Assembly (NCBI RefSeq): GCF_009925085.1
Contig: NZ_JAABNR010000004.1
Location: forward strand, 124,001 to 188,000
Direction: 5' to 3'
Origin: Stagnihabitans tardus
GTDB taxonomy: Bacteria; Pseudomonadota; Alphaproteobacteria; Rhodobacterales; Rhodobacteraceae
DNA length: 64,000 bases
Below the pieces are notes generated by a model. The model did not search any database, had not been told where the DNA came from, and worked only from the letters and a program-made list of their open reading frames with translations. The position numbers and the translations under genes were made by a program. Below are positions 16,046-26,148 of the stretch, piece by piece; position 1 is the stretch's first letter, and every line of letters begins with the position of its first letter.

Positions 16046-17445
16046 ACGCGACGAAACTGCCCCTGGAACTTGGCCCCATCCACTTCGTGGGGATCGGCGG
16101 CATCGGCATGTCGGGCATCGCCGAGGTGCTGATCACTTTGGGCTACTCGGTTCAGGGCTCGGATGCGCGGGCGTCGAAGATCACCGACCGGCTGGTGTCC
16201 TTGGGCGCGCGCTTCTTCGAGGGGCAGAAGGCCGAGAACCTGGGCGAGGCCGCCGTGGTGGTGATCTCTTCGGCCATCAAGAAGGGCAACCCCGAGCTGG
16301 AAGAGGCGCGGCGCAGGAAACTCCCCGTCGTGCGCCGGGCCGAGATGCTGGCCGAACTGATGCGGCTGAAGTCGAATGTCGCCGTGGCGGGGACGCATGG
16401 CAAGACGACGACCACGACGATGGTGGCCACTTTGCTGGACCGTGGCGGCTTTGACCCCACCGTGATCAACGGCGGGGTGATCCATGCCTATGGCTCCAAC
16501 GCGCGGGCGGGCGCTGGGGAGTGGATGGTGGTCGAGGCGGACGAGTCGGATGGCTCTTTCAACCGCCTGCCCGCGACGATTGCCATCGTCACCAACATCG
16601 ACCCCGAGCATATGGAGCACTGGCACACCTTCGAGGCGCTGCGGAAGGGCTTCTTCGACTTCGTCTCGAACGTGCCCTTCTATGGCCTGGCGGTCTGCTG
16701 CACCGATCACCCCGAGGTCCAGGCCCTGGTGGGCCGCGTGACCGACCGCCGCATCGTGACCTTTGGCTTCAACGCCCAGGCCGATGTGCGGGCGGTGAAC
16801 CTGCGCTACGAGGCCGCGCGGCCGGTCTATGACGTGGTCCTGCAAAACGAGGGCGGGGCGAAGATCGAGGGCGTGGTTCTGCCGATGCCCGGCGATCACA
16901 ATGTCTCGAACTCCCTGGCCGCGATTGCCGTGGCGCGTCACCTCGGCATGAAGCGCGAAGAGATCAAGGCGGCGCTCGCGGCCTTCGAGGGCGTGAACCG
17001 CCGCTTCACCAAGGTGGGCGAGTGGAATGGTGTCACGATCATCGACGACTACGGCCACCACCCGGTCGAGATCGCAGCGACCCTGAAAGCCGCCCGCCGC
17101 GCCGTGGCCGATACCCCCGGAGCCCGCGTCATCGCTATCCACCAACCGCACCGCTACACGCGGCTTGCGAGCCTCTTTGAGGACTTCTGCAGCTGTTTCA
17201 ACGAGGCCGATGTGGCCGCCATCGCCGAGGTTTATGCGGCGGGCGAAGAGCCCATTGCCGGCGCCTCGCGCGATGACCTGGTGGCCGGGCTGATCGCCCA
17301 TGGTCACCGCCATGCAAGGGCCCTGCTGGACGAGGCTGACTTGGCGCGGCTGGTGCGCGAACAGGCGCGGCCGGGGGATTTGGTCGTGTGCCTTGGGGCC
17401 GGGTCGATTTCGGCCTGGGCCAACGCTTTGCCGGGCAAGTTGTAA
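16042..17445 (+). CDS. murC: UDP-N-acetylmuramate--L-alanine ligase
   Basis: The protein is 467 residues. The Rossmann start is '[17 protein letters not shown]', the ATP loop '[10 protein letters not shown]' is at residues 117-126, '[10 protein letters not shown]' follows, and the C-terminal Mur domain has '[18 protein letters not shown]' and 'HQPHRYTR'. It adds L-alanine to UDP-MurNAc, the first step of the stem peptide. The start codon lies within the end of murG. A hairpin-rich intergenic element follows. Confidence 0.96.
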   Translation: MNATKLPLELGPIHFVGIGGIGMSGIAEVLITLGYSVQGSDARASKITDRLVSLGARFFEGQKAENLGEAAVVVISSAIKKGNPELEEARRRKLPVVRRAEMLAELMRLKSNVAVAGTHGKTTTTTMVATLLDRGGFDPTVINGGVIHAYGSNARAGAGEWMVVEADESDGSFNRLPATIAIVTNIDPEHMEHWHTFEALRKGFFDFVSNVPFYGLAVCCTDHPEVQALVGRVTDRRIVTFGFNAQADVRAVNLRYEAARPVYDVVLQNEGGAKIEGVVLPMPGDHNVSNSLAAIAVARHLGMKREEIKAALAAFEGVNRRFTKVGEWNGVTIIDDYGHHPVEIAATLKAARRAVADTPGARVIAIHQPHRYTRLASLFEDFCSCFNEADVAAIAEVYAAGEEPIAGASRDDLVAGLIAHGHRHARALLDEADLARLVREQARPGDLVVCLGAGSISAWANALPGKL

Positions 17446-17720
17446 CCTTCTCCGGGCAGGCGGGGGGGCTGCCGCCCCCCCGACCCCCCGCCCAAAGGGG
17501 GAGCACGCTCCCCCTTTGGAAACCCCCGTGGATTTTTTTGAAAAGATGAAATCGGGGGCGGACTTGCGATCTGCGGGTCGCGCTGCAGCTTGGGCTTCGG
17601 GTTTCATCTTTTCACAAATATCCCCGCCGGAGGCTCCGTCCCCTCCGCCTCCCCGAACCCGTCCGGCTTTCGCCCCATTCCTGCCATCGGAGGAGGGCAT
17701 GCAGGGGGCGGAGGTGAGCC
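17446..17720. repeat. Composite hairpin element with an internal 22-bp inverted repeat
   Basis: After murC come a C/G hairpin (17461-17482) and a perfect 12-bp stem (CCAAAGGGGGAG, 17492-17519, loop CACG). A long inverted repeat follows: 17530-17551 pairs with 17602-17623, 20 of 22 positions, including a perfect GAAAAGATGAAA arm. The outer arm carries a degenerate ATATTTGG motif. The first part is nearly identical to the element at 28746-28837. Confidence 0.75.
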
Positions 17721-17981
17721 ATGGCTTTGATCCTGTGCGGTGTGATCTGGGTGATGCTGGCGACGTTGACGGCTTTGCTCCCGATGCGGCGGCAGATGGT
17801 GCCGGGGCTGGTGCTGCTGGCGAGTGCTCCGGTGCTGATCGCCTGGGGGTTTCACGAGGCGGGCGCGGTGATCGGGCTGGCCTTCCTTCTGGCCTTTGGC
17901 TCGATGTTCCGGCGACCGCTGATCTATTTCACCCGCAAGGCACTGGGTCTGCCGGTGGTCGACCCACGGAGGGGCTCATGA
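17721..17981 (+). CDS. DUF2484-family small membrane protein, copy 1
   Basis: The protein is 86 residues with two to three hydrophobic segments ('LILCGVIWVMLATLTALLP', 'VPGLVLLASAPVLIAWG', 'VIGLAFLLAFGSMF') and a basic C-terminal tail. The pattern and the place between murC and murB match DUF2484, a small protein seen at this spot in Rhodobacterales. Its role is unknown. Its stop overlaps the next start by 4 bp (ATGA). It has the same topology as the following gene, so the pair probably arose by duplication. Confidence 0.75.
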   Translation: MALILCGVIWVMLATLTALLPMRRQMVPGLVLLASAPVLIAWGFHEAGAVIGLAFLLAFGSMFRRPLIYFTRKALGLPVVDPRRGS

Positions 17982-18220
17982 GCATCGTGGCGGGCTGTCT
18001 TTGGGTCGTGCTGGCCCAGGTGCTGAGCATGTTCCCCTCGCGCGATTACCATTGGCGGGCGGCTTATGGGTTGATGGCTCTTGCGGTGCCGGTGGTGGCC
18101 TGGCTTTGGGTAAGCCAAGGCTGGGGCGCGGTCGCGGTCTTTGCCCTGGCGGCGGGGAGTATCCTGCGCTGGCCGTTGAGGTGTGGGGTCAGGTGGATGA
18201 CGGGCGGGAGGATCGGGTGA
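17978..18220 (+). CDS. DUF2484-family small membrane protein, copy 2
   Basis: The protein is 80 residues: 'MSIVAGCLWVVLAQVLSMFP', then a hydrophobic 'YGLMALAVPVVAWLWV' and 'AVAVFALAAGSILRWPLR'. It has the same layout as the gene it overlaps (start W-V-x-L-A, then xMFP/LLP, ending F/LRxPL), which supports a paralogous pair. GGAGGGG precedes the ATG. Function is unknown; the context suggests envelope or division. Confidence 0.72.
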   Translation: MSIVAGCLWVVLAQVLSMFPSRDYHWRAAYGLMALAVPVVAWLWVSQGWGAVAVFALAAGSILRWPLRCGVRWMTGGRIG

Positions 18221-18272
18221 GGCGGGCAGGGGACAAGCCGAAAGTGGCGACTTCGCTTGGCGGGCGACTGGA

Positions 18273-18920
18273 ATGAAGCTCCGAAGCGCGACTGTGGCTC
18301 TTCTCTTTGCATTTGTGGCTTTGGCGGGTTGCACGCAGCATTTCGGCTGGCACCAGAAGCTGACAGTGACGGTTCAGACCCCGATGGGCGAGGTTTCCGG
18401 TGCCTCGGTGACGGCGGTCGAGGTGGACGGGTTCGACGGGCTCTTGCCCGATGGCGGCGGGGTCGAGAGTCGGCTGACGGGCGAGGCGGTGGTGGTCGAA
18501 ATCGCCCCGGGGCGGTATCTTTTCGTCTTGCTAACCGGGGCTCTTGGCTGGGCAGACGCGGCCTATGGGCTGGGCGGTCCGGGCACGGTCTTTGAGGAGA
18601 ATATGCGCAGCGTCGAGGCGCAACGCGGCAAGCCGCCGGTCCCCCTTCCGCCCAAGGCCTGGCCGCTGATGGTCACCTTCACCGACATCGCCGACCCAAA
18701 GACCGTGGCCCTTGTGGACCCGGATGACCTTTCCGCTCCCTTCGGGCCAGGGGTGCGGCTGAAGGCGGTGACTCTGGCGGTGACGGAGGAGCCGGTGACC
18801 GAGGGGAAGGTGGAGGCGGTGTTGGGGTGGGTAAATGACCTCAAGAAATATCGAACAGATCCGGACAATCCCTTCACCAATACATTGCCCGCAGAGATCG
18901 GGTATTTAATGAGCCGCTGA
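18273..18920 (+). CDS. Orphan lipoprotein in the division cluster
   Basis: The protein is 215 residues. A signal peptide ends in the lipobox LAGC with C20 as the lipidated residue, followed by Thr and no inner-membrane retention Asp, so outer-membrane sorting is likely. The mature part begins with a beta-rich segment 'KLTVTVQTPMGEVSGASVTAVEVDG', reminiscent of a carboxypeptidase-regulatory or transthyretin-like repeat, but I do not recognise the family. Codon use is less GC-biased at its end (18840-18920) than in its neighbours. It lies between DUF2484 and murB, where related genomes usually have no such gene as far as I know. Confidence 0.75.
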   Translation: MKLRSATVALLFAFVALAGCTQHFGWHQKLTVTVQTPMGEVSGASVTAVEVDGFDGLLPDGGGVESRLTGEAVVVEIAPGRYLFVLLTGALGWADAAYGLGGPGTVFEENMRSVEAQRGKPPVPLPPKAWPLMVTFTDIADPKTVALVDPDDLSAPFGPGVRLKAVTLAVTEEPVTEGKVEAVLGWVNDLKKYRTDPDNPFTNTLPAEIGYLMSR

Positions 18921-19088
18921 TTTGTCTATTCCCAAAAATCCTACCTCGCAATCCTGGCGTTGGATGCCCGCAACCGCCGTCACAGATCTGGCGTCGTTGA
19001 TGATGGCGCAGACGTCCCCTCCCGCCCCTAACCCCCTTCCCGCCCTCTGCAGTTTCCGCCATAAGACCTCCGCAACCCGGAGGCCCCT

Positions 19089-20015
19089 ATGACTGAACTC
19101 CCCGCCACCCGTGGCACTCTCACCGCTGACCGCGCGCTTTCGGAGCTGACCTGGCTGCGGGTTGGGGGGCCTGCTCAGTGGCTTTATCAGCCGGAGGATG
19201 AGGCGGATTTGGCCGCTTTCCTGCGCGACCTTGCGCCGGAGGTTCCGGTCTTTCCGATGGGGGTGGGGTCGAACCTGATCGTGCGGGATGGGGGGCTGAG
19301 GGGCGTCGTCATCAGGCTTGGGCGGGGGTTCAATGGGATTTCCGTTCAGGGCAGCCGGGTGACGGCGGGGGCTGCGGCGCTGGATGCGCATGTGGCGCGG
19401 AGGGCGGCGGAGGCGGGGGTGGACCTCACTTTCCTGCGCACCATTCCGGGCTCTATCGGCGGGGCGGTGCGGATGAATGCGGGCTGCTATGGGTCTTATG
19501 TCAAGGACCACCTGGTCGAGGTGCGCGCCGTGACGCGTCAGGGCGAGGTCGTGACGATCCCGGCTTCCGACCTTGGGCTCGCCTATCGGCAAAGCAGCCT
19601 GCCGGAGGGTTGGGTGATCATCGGGGCGACGTTTGAGGCCCCATCGGGCGATCCGGCGGCCTTGGAGGTGCGGATGGTCGAGCAGATCGCCAAGCGCGAT
19701 GCCTCTCAGCCCACCAAGGAGCGGAGCGCGGGGAGCACGTTCCGCAACCCGGCCGGGTTTTCCTCGACCGGCAAGGCCGATGATACCCATGAGCTGAAGG
19801 CCTGGAAGCTGATCGATGACGCGGGGATGCGCGGCGCCAGGATCGGAGGGGCGCAGATGTCCACCATGCATTCCAACTTCCTGATCAACGCGGGCGGCGC
19901 CACGGCGGATGACCTTGAAAAACTTGGCGAAGAGGTCCGAAAAAGGGTTTTCCAAACCAGCGGGATCACGCTAGAGTGGGAAATCATGCGTGTGGGTAAC
20001 CATACGCCAAAATAA
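19089..20015 (+). CDS. murB: UDP-N-acetylmuramate dehydrogenase (UDP-N-acetylenolpyruvoylglucosamine reductase)
   Basis: The protein is 308 residues. FAD-binding pieces '[12 protein letters not shown]', '[25 protein letters not shown]' and '[24 protein letters not shown]' are followed by '[16 protein letters not shown]', '[11 protein letters not shown]' with the catalytic serine, and the C-terminal '[18 protein letters not shown]' with the proton-relay region. It reduces UDP-GlcNAc-enolpyruvate to UDP-MurNAc with NADPH. Its length and motifs fit a type IIa MurB. A CCGGAGG site precedes the ATG. Confidence 0.96.
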   Translation: MTELPATRGTLTADRALSELTWLRVGGPAQWLYQPEDEADLAAFLRDLAPEVPVFPMGVGSNLIVRDGGLRGVVIRLGRGFNGISVQGSRVTAGAAALDAHVARRAAEAGVDLTFLRTIPGSIGGAVRMNAGCYGSYVKDHLVEVRAVTRQGEVVTIPASDLGLAYRQSSLPEGWVIIGATFEAPSGDPAALEVRMVEQIAKRDASQPTKERSAGSTFRNPAGFSSTGKADDTHELKAWKLIDDAGMRGARIGGAQMSTMHSNFLINAGGATADDLEKLGEEVRKRVFQTSGITLEWEIMRVGNHTPK

Positions 20016-20046
20016 GAACCGGCAAAGACCGGGTTGAGGCAGTCGA

Positions 20047-20961
20047 ATGGCGGGACACCTGAAAACAGGGCCCGTGGCGGTATTGATGGGCGGGCTCTCG
20101 GCGGAACGAGAGGTCTCTTTGTCATCGGGCGCGCAATGTGCCCAGGCGCTGCGGGATGCGGGATATGACGTGGTCACCCTGGATGCGGGCCGCGATCTGG
20201 CGGCGCGTTTGGCCGACCTGAAGCCTGCCGTCGTTTTCAATGCTTTGCATGGCCGCTGGGGTGAGGATGGCTGCGTCCAGGGGCTTTTGGAGTGGATGGC
20301 CATTCCCTATACCCATTCGGGCGTCCGGGCCTCGGCGCTGGCCATGGACAAGACCTCGGCCAAGGCGGCCTTTGTCGCGGCGGGTCTGCCGGTTGTCACC
20401 TCGGTCATCGCCAAGCGGGAAGAGGTGGCGGAGCGCCATATCCTGCCGGTGCCCTACGTCGTGAAGCCCAACAACGAGGGCTCTTCGGTCGGCATCTATA
20501 TCGTCCGCGAGGGCGCCAACGCGCCGCGTCTGGCCGAGACCATGCCCGAGGAGGTCATGGTCGAGACCTATGCGCCGGGGCGGGAGCTGACCGTGGCGGT
20601 CCTGGGCGACCGGGCGCTGACGGTGACGGATATCATCACCTCGGGCTGGTATGATTACGACGCGAAATATGCGCCGGGGGGCTCGCGCCATGTGGTGCCG
20701 GCCGAAATCCCGGAGGAGATCGCGGCGGCTTGTCTCGACTACGCCTTGCGGGCCCATCGCGCCCTGGGCTGCCGGGGTCTGTCACGCACCGACATGCGCT
20801 GGGACGAAAGCAGGGGCCTCGATGGCCTGATCCTCTTGGAGACCAACACCCAGCCCGGCATGACGCCCACATCGCTTGCCCCTGAACAGGCCGCGCATTG
20901 CGGCATCTCCTTCCCCGCGCTTTGCGCCTGGCTGGTGGAGGATGCTTCGTGCAATCGCTAG
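20047..20961 (+). CDS. ddl: D-alanine--D-alanine ligase
   Basis: The protein is 304 residues. The N-terminal '[16 protein letters not shown]' loop, '[17 protein letters not shown]', '[16 protein letters not shown]' and the ATP-grasp segments '[18 protein letters not shown]' and '[20 protein letters not shown]' identify a DdlB-type enzyme that makes the D-Ala-D-Ala terminus. It lies 31 bp after murB, and its last 13 bases overlap the start of ftsQ. Confidence 0.96.
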   Translation: MAGHLKTGPVAVLMGGLSAEREVSLSSGAQCAQALRDAGYDVVTLDAGRDLAARLADLKPAVVFNALHGRWGEDGCVQGLLEWMAIPYTHSGVRASALAMDKTSAKAAFVAAGLPVVTSVIAKREEVAERHILPVPYVVKPNNEGSSVGIYIVREGANAPRLAETMPEEVMVETYAPGRELTVAVLGDRALTVTDIITSGWYDYDAKYAPGGSRHVVPAEIPEEIAAACLDYALRAHRALGCRGLSRTDMRWDESRGLDGLILLETNTQPGMTPTSLAPEQAAHCGISFPALCAWLVEDASCNR

Positions 20962-21827
20962 GCCGCGCCCTGCCTCTGCGTCGCGATCCGGCCCCGTCCC
21001 GTTGGGCCTACCGGATGCAGCGGCTTTGGCTGACGCCCATGTTCCGGGCGGGGATGCGCATTGGCCTGCCGGTCTTCGTCGTCGTGCTGGTGGGCGGGAT
21101 TTACCTGTCCGATGCGGCGCGGCGGGCCGGGGCGGCGGAGATGTTCGGCGCCCTGCGGGGATCAGTGGCCGAGAGCCCGATCTTCATGGTCGAGCTTCTG
21201 TCGATCACCGGCGCCTCGCCCGAACTGGCCGATGCGGTGCGGGCGCGGCTGGATGTGAAGCTGCCGCAAAGCTCGCTGGACCTGGACCTTGATGCGATCC
21301 GCGAACAGGCCGAGCGGCTGGATGCGGTGCAATCGGCCGTCGTGCGGCTGGGCGCGGGCAATGTGCTGGAATTGCAGATCACCGAGCGGACGCCAGCCTG
21401 GGTCTGGCGGTCCGAGGCGGGGCTGATGATGCTGGACGCCACGGGCCACCGCATCGCGGGACTTGCCGAGCGCGCGGACCGCGCCGACCTGCCCCTGGTG
21501 GCTGGTCAGGGCGCCGACAAGGCCATCCCCGAGGCCCAGGCGATCCTGGCGGCCAGCCCTTGGGCCAAGCGCATCCGGGGCCTCGTGCGCCTGTCGGAAC
21601 GGCGCTGGGACATCGTCCTGGACCGCGACCAGCGCATCCTTTTGCCCGCCCATGATCCGGTGGCCGCCGTTCAGGCCTTGGCCAGCCTCGATCATGCCGA
21701 AGACATTCTCTCGCGCGACCTGATTGCGGTCGACATGCGCAACCCGGACCGCCCGGTCCTTCGCCTTACCCCCTATGCCCTTGACGTCCTGCGCACGCAG
21801 GCCACTGCCCCGGAGCCCCAGCAATGA
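20949..21827 (+). CDS. ftsQ: Cell division protein FtsQ
   Basis: The protein is 292 residues with a short basic cytoplasmic N-terminus, one membrane span ('[16 protein letters not shown]'), a POTRA-like segment from about residue 65 ('[23 protein letters not shown]') and a beta domain ending near '[15 protein letters not shown]'. It links early and late divisome proteins. The frame is open further upstream, but GGAGG at 20936-20941 and position inside the end of ddl favour the GTG at 20949. It overlaps ftsA by 4 bp (ATGA). Confidence 0.92.
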   Translation: MQSLGRALPLRRDPAPSRWAYRMQRLWLTPMFRAGMRIGLPVFVVVLVGGIYLSDAARRAGAAEMFGALRGSVAESPIFMVELLSITGASPELADAVRARLDVKLPQSSLDLDLDAIREQAERLDAVQSAVVRLGAGNVLELQITERTPAWVWRSEAGLMMLDATGHRIAGLAERADRADLPLVAGQGADKAIPEAQAILAASPWAKRIRGLVRLSERRWDIVLDRDQRILLPAHDPVAAVQALASLDHAEDILSRDLIAVDMRNPDRPVLRLTPYALDVLRTQATAPEPQQ

Positions 21828-23158
21828 CCGATCTTTACCAGATGCAACGTGCCATGCGGAACATGCGCCGCGCCGCCCTGCAACGCGGTGTCGTGGCCAT
21901 CCTGGACGTGGGGACCTCGAAGATCGCCTGCCTGATCCTGCGCTTCGACGGGCTGGAGGAACAGGCCGAGGGCGATGGCGTGGGCTCCATGGCGGGGCAG
22001 TCGAATTTCCGGGTCATCGGGGCGGCGACGACGAAGTCGCGCGGGGTGCGGTTTGGGGAAATCAGCGCGATGAACGAGACGGAGCGGGCGATCCGCACCG
22101 CCGTTCAGGCCGCGCAGAAGATGGCCAATGTGCGGGTGGACCATTGCATCGCCTGCTTCTCGGGCGGGGAGCCGCGCAGCTATGGCCTGGCCGGGGAAAT
22201 CGCGCTGGAGGACGGCGTGGTCAAGGACAGCGACGTGGGCCGGGTGCTTGCGGCCTGCGACCTGCCCGATATCGGCGAGGGCCGCGAGGTCGTTCATGCC
22301 CAGCCGGTGAACTTTGCGCTGGATCACCGCTCGGGGCTTGGCGATCCGCGCGACCAGATCGGCAACCGCCTGGCCTGTGACATGCATTTGCTGTCTGTCG
22401 ATGCCGCCGTGGTGCAGAACCTGATGCACTGCATCAAGCGCTGTGACCTGGAACTCGCCGGGATCGCCTCCTCGGCCTATGTCTCGGGGATTTCGGCCCT
22501 GGTCGAGGATGAGCGGGAGCTGGGTTCGGCCTGTGTCGACATGGGCGGCGGATCGACGGGGCTGAGCTTCTTCTGGAAGAAGCACATGATCTTCGCGGAT
22601 TCCGTGCGTCTGGGGGGCGACCATGTGACCTCTGACATCGCGCAGGGGCTGCAAGTGCCCTTCGCCGTGGCCGAGCGGATCAAGACCAAGCATGGCGGGG
22701 TTCATGCGACCTCGATGGACGACCGCGAGATGATCGAGATCGGCGGGGATAGCGGCGACTGGGAGAAGGACCGCCGCCAGATCAGCCGGACGGAGCTCAT
22801 CGGCATCATCCGGCCGCGCGTCGAAGAGATCCTCGAACAGGTGGCCGAGCGTCTGGTCGCGGCGGGGTTCGAAAGCCTGCCCTCGCAGCAGATCGTCCTG
22901 ACGGGCGGCGCAAGCCAGATCCCGGGGCTGGACGGGCTGGCCTCGCGCATTCTGGGGCAGAGGGTCCGCATGGGGCGGCCCCTGCGCGTCCAGGGCCTGC
23001 CGCAGGCCGCCACGGGGGCCTCTTTCGCCTCCACCGTGGGGCTTTGCCTTTTCGCCGCCCATCCGCAAGACGAGTGGTGGGACTTCTCCATTCCGTCGGA
23101 ACGCTACCCGGCGCGGTCGCTGAAAAGGGCGCTGAAATGGTTCAAGGACAACTGGTAA
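21824..23158 (+). CDS. ftsA: Cell division protein FtsA (actin-like)
   Basis: The protein is 444 residues. Actin-type phosphate 1 loop 'AILDVGTSKIACLIL' (about residues 25-39), 'VSGISALVEDERELGSACVDMGGGSTGLSFF' as phosphate 2, and 'VLTGGASQIPGLDGLASRILG' as the adenosine motif are in order. A C-terminal amphipathic tail 'LKRALKWFKDNW' should tether it to the membrane. It anchors FtsZ at midcell. An approximately 210-bp gap separates it from ftsZ, so ftsZ may have its own promoter. Confidence 0.96.
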   Translation: MTDLYQMQRAMRNMRRAALQRGVVAILDVGTSKIACLILRFDGLEEQAEGDGVGSMAGQSNFRVIGAATTKSRGVRFGEISAMNETERAIRTAVQAAQKMANVRVDHCIACFSGGEPRSYGLAGEIALEDGVVKDSDVGRVLAACDLPDIGEGREVVHAQPVNFALDHRSGLGDPRDQIGNRLACDMHLLSVDAAVVQNLMHCIKRCDLELAGIASSAYVSGISALVEDERELGSACVDMGGGSTGLSFFWKKHMIFADSVRLGGDHVTSDIAQGLQVPFAVAERIKTKHGGVHATSMDDREMIEIGGDSGDWEKDRRQISRTELIGIIRPRVEEILEQVAERLVAAGFESLPSQQIVLTGGASQIPGLDGLASRILGQRVRMGRPLRVQGLPQAATGASFASTVGLCLFAAHPQDEWWDFSIPSERYPARSLKRALKWFKDNW

Positions 23159-23370
23159 CCGCTAAGGGCTGTGGTCCATCCGAGATCGCGGGGGCCTTTC
23201 GGCGCCATTCCCCATATTTTGTGGGGTTAGCGATGTTTTTTCGTGACCTTGGGCGGCGCTTTCGGTAGAATCACGGATAATGAAGCGTTTGCCATGTTCA
23301 GGCGGGCGCCAGGTAACCAGGTGAAGCCGCGATACAGCGGTGGTGGCAAAGAAACGGCGGGACACGGACC
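23159..23370 (+). promoter_or_regulatory. ftsZ leader region with a GANTC site
   Basis: This 212-bp gap is AT-richer than its surroundings around 23210-23280. It contains a small inverted repeat CCCCATATTTTGTGGGG (23210-23226) and a GAATC (GANTC, the CcrM methylation sequence) at 23268-23272. ftsZ of Caulobacter is controlled through such sites. No CtrA-type TTAA-N7-TTAA box is visible. A promoter here is inferred, not demonstrated. Confidence 0.4.
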
Positions 23371-24927
23371 ATGGCTTTGAATTTGACAGTCGATGCAGTG
23401 CATGAAGACCTGAAGCCGCGCATCACGGTCTTTGGGGTCGGCGGTGCCGGGGGCAATGCGGTCAATAACATGATCGAAAAGAACCTCGAAGGCGTCGAAT
23501 TCGTCGTGGCCAATACCGATGCCCAGGCGCTGCAGCAAAGCCGCTCGGGTCACAAGATCCAGATCGGGCTGAAAGTCACCGAGGGTCTGGGCGCGGGCGC
23601 CCGCCCCTCGGTCGGCGCAGCGGCGGCAGAGGAGTCGATCGAGCAGATCGTTGACCACCTGGCCGGCGCGCATATGTGCTTCATCACCGCTGGCATGGGC
23701 GGCGGCACCGGGACCGGGGCGGCGCCGATCATCGCGCAGGCGGCGCGTGAGCTGGGCGTGCTGACCGTCGGCGTCGTGACCAAGCCCTTCCAGTTCGAGG
23801 GCAACAAGCGGATGCGCCAGGCCGAAGAGGGCATCGAGGCCCTGCAAAAGGTCGTCGATACGCTGATCGTGATCCCGAACCAGAACCTCTTCCGTCTGGC
23901 CAATGAGCGCACCACCTTCACCGAAGCCTTCGCCATGGCTGATGACGTTCTGTATCAAGGCGTAAAGGGCGTGACCGATCTGATGGTCCGCCCCGGCCTG
24001 ATCAACCTCGACTTCGCGGACGTGCGCGCCGTGATGGACGAGATGGGCAAGGCGATGATGGGCACCGGTGAGGCTTCGGGCCAGGACCGCGCGGTTCAGG
24101 CGGCCGAGAAGGCGATTGCCAACCCGCTCCTCGATGAAATCTCGCTGAACGGCGCCAAGGGTGTGCTGATCAACATCACCGGCGGCTATGACCTGACGCT
24201 GTTCGAACTGGACGAAGCGGCCAATATCATCCGCGAAAAGGTCGATCCCGACGCCAATATCATTGTGGGCTCCACCTTGGACCCGACGATGGAAGGCACG
24301 CTGCGCGTCTCGGTCGTCGCCACCGGCATCGACCTCAAGACCGCCAAGGCCGAGACCCCGGTCGCCCGCCGTCCGATGGGCGAGACGCTGAAGCCCGCCG
24401 CCGCCCGTCCCGCGCCCGAGCCGATGACACTGACCCAACCGGTGGCGCAACCCGCCCCGGCGCCCGCCCCGGCCTTCGAGCCCGAGCAGGCCAGCTTCCG
24501 CGCGCCCGAGCCGGTCGAGGAACTGGACGAGATGCCCGCGCCCGCCTATCGCCCCGCCCCCGAGCAGCGCCCCGTCGCCGCCCGCGAGCCCGATGCCTCC
24601 AGCTACATCGCCCCGCGTCCGCGCGCCATGGGCACGCCCTCGCCCGAGGCCATGGCGCGTCTGCAGGCCGCCGTCTCCAAGACCCCGGCGGCGCCTGCTG
24701 CGGCTGCCCGTCCCGCGGCGCCCGCGCCGAAACCCGCCGCCAAGCCCGTGGCCGAGCGCCCGCGCTTCGGCATCGGCGGCTTGATCAACCGGATGGCAGG
24801 CTCTCATGCCGAGGCGGCGCCTGCGCGTCAGCAGCCGCAAGTCTCGGCCTATGACGAGGAAAACGAGCCCGCAACCGACCAGGACCGGATGGAAATTCCG
24901 GCCTTCCTCCGCCGTCAGGCGAACTGA
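23371..24927 (+). CDS. ftsZ: Cell division protein FtsZ (tubulin-like GTPase)
   Basis: The protein is 518 residues, longer than in E. coli. The GTPase domain has '[13 protein letters not shown]' and the tubulin signature '[10 protein letters not shown]' near residues 110-119, then the synergy loop '[22 protein letters not shown]'. From about 325 to 500 there is a long Pro/Ala/Glu-rich linker, and the end '[14 protein letters not shown]' is the conserved tail that binds FtsA and other partners. It forms the Z ring. A strong terminator follows. Confidence 0.97.
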   Translation: MALNLTVDAVHEDLKPRITVFGVGGAGGNAVNNMIEKNLEGVEFVVANTDAQALQQSRSGHKIQIGLKVTEGLGAGARPSVGAAAAEESIEQIVDHLAGAHMCFITAGMGGGTGTGAAPIIAQAARELGVLTVGVVTKPFQFEGNKRMRQAEEGIEALQKVVDTLIVIPNQNLFRLANERTTFTEAFAMADDVLYQGVKGVTDLMVRPGLINLDFADVRAVMDEMGKAMMGTGEASGQDRAVQAAEKAIANPLLDEISLNGAKGVLINITGGYDLTLFELDEAANIIREKVDPDANIIVGSTLDPTMEGTLRVSVVATGIDLKTAKAETPVARRPMGETLKPAAARPAPEPMTLTQPVAQPAPAPAPAFEPEQASFRAPEPVEELDEMPAPAYRPAPEQRPVAAREPDASSYIAPRPRAMGTPSPEAMARLQAAVSKTPAAPAAAARPAAPAPKPAAKPVAERPRFGIGGLINRMAGSHAEAAPARQQPQVSAYDEENEPATDQDRMEIPAFLRRQAN

Positions 24928-24950
24928 AACACTCCTCACGGATTGTTACA

Positions 24951-24980
24951 CCGGGGCGCCCAGGCGCCCCGGTTTTGTTT
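24951..24980 (+). terminator. Intrinsic terminator after ftsZ
   Basis: A perfect 10-bp stem (CCGGGGCGCC with its complement, loop CA) spans 24951-24972 and is followed directly by TTTTGTTT. This is the clearest Rho-independent terminator in the window and ends the division operon. Confidence 0.93.
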
Positions 24981-25131
24981 CAATTCTGACCATGTCTGGC
25001 AAAAATCAGGCGCTGTTACATGCCGTCATAATTGGTGAGTTGTCTCTGCTGCGTCTGCATCCTAAACAAATTCCAAGCCATGGAGGACGAATCCGCCTTG
25101 GCCACAAGATTTGGTTAACGGCAGGCGCAAC

Positions 25132-26052
25132 GTGCAGAATACGGTGAAATCATCGGTGAGTTTCGACGGTGTCGGCCTGCATTCGGGCCAACCCGTCCGC
25201 ATGGTCCTGCACCCCGCCGCCCCCGACAGCGGCGTCCGCTTTCGTCGGACCGATGTTGCCGATCTGGACCCGGTGGTTCCGGCCCGTTGGGATGCGGTCG
25301 TGCCCTCGTCGCTTTGCACCCTGATCGCGAATGAGGACGGGGTCTCGGTCTCGACCATCGAGCATATCATGGCGGCGCTGGCGGGCCTTGCGATCTGGAA
25401 TGTCGAGATCGAGATCGACGGTCCCGAGGTTCCGATCATGGACGGCTCTGCCGCGCCCTTCGTTGCGGGCATCCTGGAAAAGGGCCTGACCGCCCATCCC
25501 GCTCCCTCGCGCACCTTGCGGGTGCTGCGTCCGGTCGAGGTCCGCGACGGTGCGGCCTGGGCCCGGCTGGAACCGGCCTCCATGCTGGAGATCGACTTCC
25601 GCATCGACTTTGCCGACGAAGCGATCGGCACGCAGACCCGGGCGCTGAACATGGCCAATGGCGCCTTCGTGCGCGAGCTTTGCGACAGCCGCACCTTCTG
25701 CCGCCAGTCCGATGTCCAGGCGATGCGCGAGCGTGGCCTGGCCCTGGGCGGCACCCTGGACAATGCGGTGGTCTTCGACGGGGCAGAGATCCTGTCTCCG
25801 GGTGGCCTGCGCCATGCCGATGAACCCGTCCGCCACAAGATGCTGGACGCGCTTGGCGACCTGGCGCTGGCGGGCGCCCCGCTTCTGGCGCGCTATACCG
25901 GCAACCGCGCGGGCCATGCGATGACCAACCGCCTGCTTCGCGCGCTCTTTGCCGCCGAGGGCGCGGTCGAGCGGGATGATTGCGATGCCTTCGTCCGGGG
26001 CAAGCTTCCCGGGGTTGGCGTGCATCGCGGCGACTTGCACTGGCTTGCCTGA
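25132..26052 (+). CDS. lpxC: UDP-3-O-acyl-N-acetylglucosamine deacetylase
   Basis: The protein is 306 residues. It starts 'VQNTVKSSVSFDGVGLHSGQPV', and the zinc-site parts 'STIEHIMAALAGL' and 'HKMLDALGDLALAG' with the catalytic 'GNRAGHAMTNRLLRAL' are present. It commits UDP-acyl-GlcNAc to lipid A synthesis. The likely start is the GTG at 25132; no ATG is placed correctly and the ribosome site is weak. It stands alone after the ftsZ terminator, with about 150 bp of AT-richer leader (24981-25131) that probably carries its promoter. Confidence 0.93.
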   Translation: MQNTVKSSVSFDGVGLHSGQPVRMVLHPAAPDSGVRFRRTDVADLDPVVPARWDAVVPSSLCTLIANEDGVSVSTIEHIMAALAGLAIWNVEIEIDGPEVPIMDGSAAPFVAGILEKGLTAHPAPSRTLRVLRPVEVRDGAAWARLEPASMLEIDFRIDFADEAIGTQTRALNMANGAFVRELCDSRTFCRQSDVQAMRERGLALGGTLDNAVVFDGAEILSPGGLRHADEPVRHKMLDALGDLALAGAPLLARYTGNRAGHAMTNRLLRALFAAEGAVERDDCDAFVRGKLPGVGVHRGDLHWLA

Positions 26053-26148
26053 AGCGCGAAAGCCATTTTGCGCCCGCCATTTTTCTATGCTAGGACGGGG
26101 CAAAGCAGGGGGACAAAGGTCCCCGGGGTTTCGGGATTTGGCACGGTG

